Below are positions 61,801-64,000 of a DNA stretch of 64,000 nt, in pieces. Location of the stretch: contig VXBA01003437.1 in NCBI GenBank assembly GCA_013399895.1, forward strand, positions 1,830,156-1,894,155, given 5' to 3'. Position numbers and translations under genes: made by a program. Under the pieces are notes generated by a model, which was not told where the DNA came from, did not search any database, and saw nothing but the letters and a program-made list of their open reading frames with translations. The DNA is from Serilophus lunatus. Its lineage: Eukaryota; Chordata; Aves; Passeriformes; Eurylaimidae. How positions within the stretch are numbered: the first letter of the stretch is position 1; each line of letters begins with the position of its first letter.

Positions 61801-64000
61801 ATCTTTCCATCAAGTGAGAACCTTGAGTTATTCTTCTCCCATCTATCTCCAGGATATTCTCACAAGTGAATGGGAAAAGCTGTTTAACAGCATATCCTGT
61901 TGTGTAACAATTCTTGCGTGAAATATGAGTGTCCACAGTAAACTTGTGTTAAGTAATGAACATTCAGTTCAATTTGTATTCTTGGTTTCAGCAAGACAAA
62001 TAAAATCACATCATTACCAACTGTCATTAATGTTCCAATTTGCCTACTTTATTTACTGGTAATGTGGAGGACTGCAGAAAGCCTTAGGTTTGCAGTAAGA
62101 GGCTTGGAGACTCTCAGAGTTGTTGAAAGCTTTATTCTGGAAGGAATCTCTTGCAGATGGATCCACTAAATGCCTAAAAGGGGAAAGAAGTTAAGCAGAG
62201 AAGTGAAAAATTATTTTCCGTGCTTCTGGGTTCACAAACCCATTTCTAAATGATTGAGGACAAAGTAATAACTTGTTGAGATACCCTGGTTTGTTCACAG
62301 GTCTTTCTCCTGCAAACGTGCCGATAAGCTCTGGCCACCTAATTTTGCTAACAATATGAATTGTTCAGTGAGAGGAGGAGAGATAGGGGGAAGACTGAGC
62401 AATCCTATGGGAAGAATCTCACCAGCTGTTAAAACTTGCTGAGAATGTTTAAGTTTGTTGCTTTATTGTTGATATCTTGCTTACTTAAGCCATTCCTCTG
62501 AGTGCAGCTTGTTTCATTTTTGTATCCAAAAGGAACTGGAGAAGACATCTGTTACCACGTATATGATAATCATAGATAAGTCGTTGGTCATACCCCCTGC
62601 CTGCTGTTGGAATACCTATAATGGCTTTAGATTGTCATAATTTCTTTTTCTTCCAGAAGCATTCACCAGTAAGCTTACTCTGGGCAGCTGTTAAAGAAAA
62701 GGTGGCCAAGTCATTTTGGTACTGCCTGCCTATCCATGATAAAGGAATTTCAACATATATAGTTTGTTCAAAATGCATAGTGTTCCTATCCCTTGGAATG
62801 ATCTTGACCATATCAAGAACAGATCTGTTGTCTTGTTGAGCTGCTTGCTGGATAGCTCCATCATGTGCTGGCTCCTTTGAGCTGAGCTTTTACAACTTAC
62901 TAAAAAGGAATTTGTGAAGTAGGGTGTCTGAAAAGTAGCATCTTAACTGGCATAAAATTCTGACTCTCATGCTTGCAGACTTGAGCTTTTGGGGAAAATC
63001 TTTCCATTGTTTAGTTAAACAAAATCCTCTTTTACTCAATTAGCTGGCGGCACTTAGCTGTCAGCACATCCAGGTGTGCTGCTGTTCCAGCATATCCACC
63101 CACTCTTTTAACTGAGTAAGCAACAACAAATGATATCATACCCTTTCTGCCTGGTAGGTTTACAGCCATTCCATGCTGAAAGTGCAAGTGACTTGAATTT
63201 TCATGTATTAGAAGTAAGGAGTAATATAGTAGAGCTGTCTGCTGTGAATTAATAATATGTTAGCTTCGTGTCCAGACCTTTCCATTACAGTTGTGCCAGG
63301 ATCTGCTTCCAGAAGCTGCATGTTCTATAGTTGTTCTGAGCAGGATAATTTGGTGCATTTAATTGTATAATTGTGCCTTCATCTTTGTCTTGCAAAATGT
63401 CTCCTGTATGTATGTTATCTTTCGAAAGCTGCCTTCTCCTATTACACCAAGTTTCTCCTTTTTCATTTGTATCCTTCCTTTCTCCATCAACCTGTCAAAT
63501 CACCAGCAAAGCAATGCTGATCAGAAATGAAAAAAATATTACAGGCTGTGGTTTGGGATGAGAAGATCTGAAATTCCATTTGCTTACATGTGTTTGAGAA
63601 CCAAGACATGAAAAATGAGAAATTATGATTCCTTTTCTAAAAACTGAATTGGCTTCTCTCCACATACACGCACCCGGCCTTGTGACTTTAATTTTTATCA
63701 GCTCTGTCTGGTATAATTCTCTTCCAAGTTGAGACCCTTTTCTGTACTATGAAGGATAAAGTGATTTAAATTATTTATATTGAAAGAGGTGATATAAAAT
63801 TGCAAACTGAGAGGGTTCACACTGACTGCCAGATTTTTTCTGTTGTGGAGATGCTACCTATGGAGAGGATATGCTGTGATGAAAGTAAACTTGTATCTTT
63901 GCATTAATTCTCCTCCCTGTGCGGGAGAGTTAAGCTGCTGTCCCAAGTGAATGTTTTTAATGATCTCTCTGGAGTGTTTCAAAGCTTTGTCCCACTTGCA
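55884..64000 (+). other. CSTPP1: CSTPP1 intron 2, remainder to the window edge
   Basis: AT-rich intronic sequence with no exon recognised. A splice-like 33-base piece at 60942-60974 was considered and rejected because it creates an immediate stop in the required phase. A short repeat and hairpin cluster lies at 58043-58087. Otherwise I see no mobile element, RNA gene or coding signal. Confidence 0.75.
58043..58087. repeat. Short direct and inverted repeat cluster
   Basis: CAAGATTGAAATGA occurs twice with a period of 30 (58044-58057 and 58074-58087). The inverted arms CAATCTTGG (58059-58067) and CCAAGATTG (58073-58081) pair exactly around a 5-base loop. This looks like a small local duplication with an inversion, and no function is evident. 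Confidence 0.8.

Noticed and set aside
1..64000. tRNA, rRNA, CRISPR arrays or bacterial-type operons
   Set aside because: No A/B-box tRNA pattern, rRNA core or spaced direct repeats were seen, and the context is vertebrate.

Overview
This window is vertebrate nuclear DNA, almost certainly from a bird. The main evidence is several copies of CR1 LINE 3' ends, each ending in short tandem octamers such as ATTCTGTG or in ATTCTATGA-type repeats. The only recognisable coding exons belong to two vertebrate genes, and most of the window is intronic or intergenic. Avian identity is an inference from the repeats, and I cannot name the species.

Layout. Positions 1-23547 are the first intron of LRP4, which is transcribed leftwards on the minus strand. 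LRP4 exon 1 (coding part 23548-23632, signal peptide) sits in a GC-rich CpG island at about 22850-24130. Positions 24130-37770 are AT-rich intergenic DNA with a degenerate ancient CR1 (about 27115-27990), two adjacent younger CR1 3' ends (33965-35093) and a CR1 fragment at 37604-37765. CSTPP1 (formerly C11orf49) is transcribed rightwards. Exon 1 (coding 39065-39110) lies in a second CpG island at about 38800-39440, directly downstream of a further CR1 (38020-38794). Exon 2 is 48509-48611, and the rest to 64000 is intron 2, holding two more CR1 copies (54811-55035, 55172-55883). Exon 3 was not found.

The two genes are arranged head to head with start codons about 15.4 kb apart, as I recall for the human 11p11.2 interval. 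LRP4 is an LDL-receptor-family membrane protein (agrin co-receptor, Wnt/sclerostin modulator). CSTPP1 is a centriolar-satellite regulator of the tubulin polyglutamylase complex. Nothing here suggests that they act in one pathway; the proximity is conserved synteny.

I see no operon, CRISPR array, tRNA or rRNA gene, or novel multi-gene system. The points most worth a second look are a 26-copy 11-bp homopurine minisatellite with helically phased A-tracts beside a near-perfect palindrome, a CR1 abutting the CSTPP1 promoter island, a possible stop-containing cryptic exon in CSTPP1 intron 2, a G-quadruplex motif just inside LRP4 intron 1, and a few candidate non-coding regulatory blocks. The window has a 50-base assembly gap (5-54) and two single ambiguous bases (15982, 39187).
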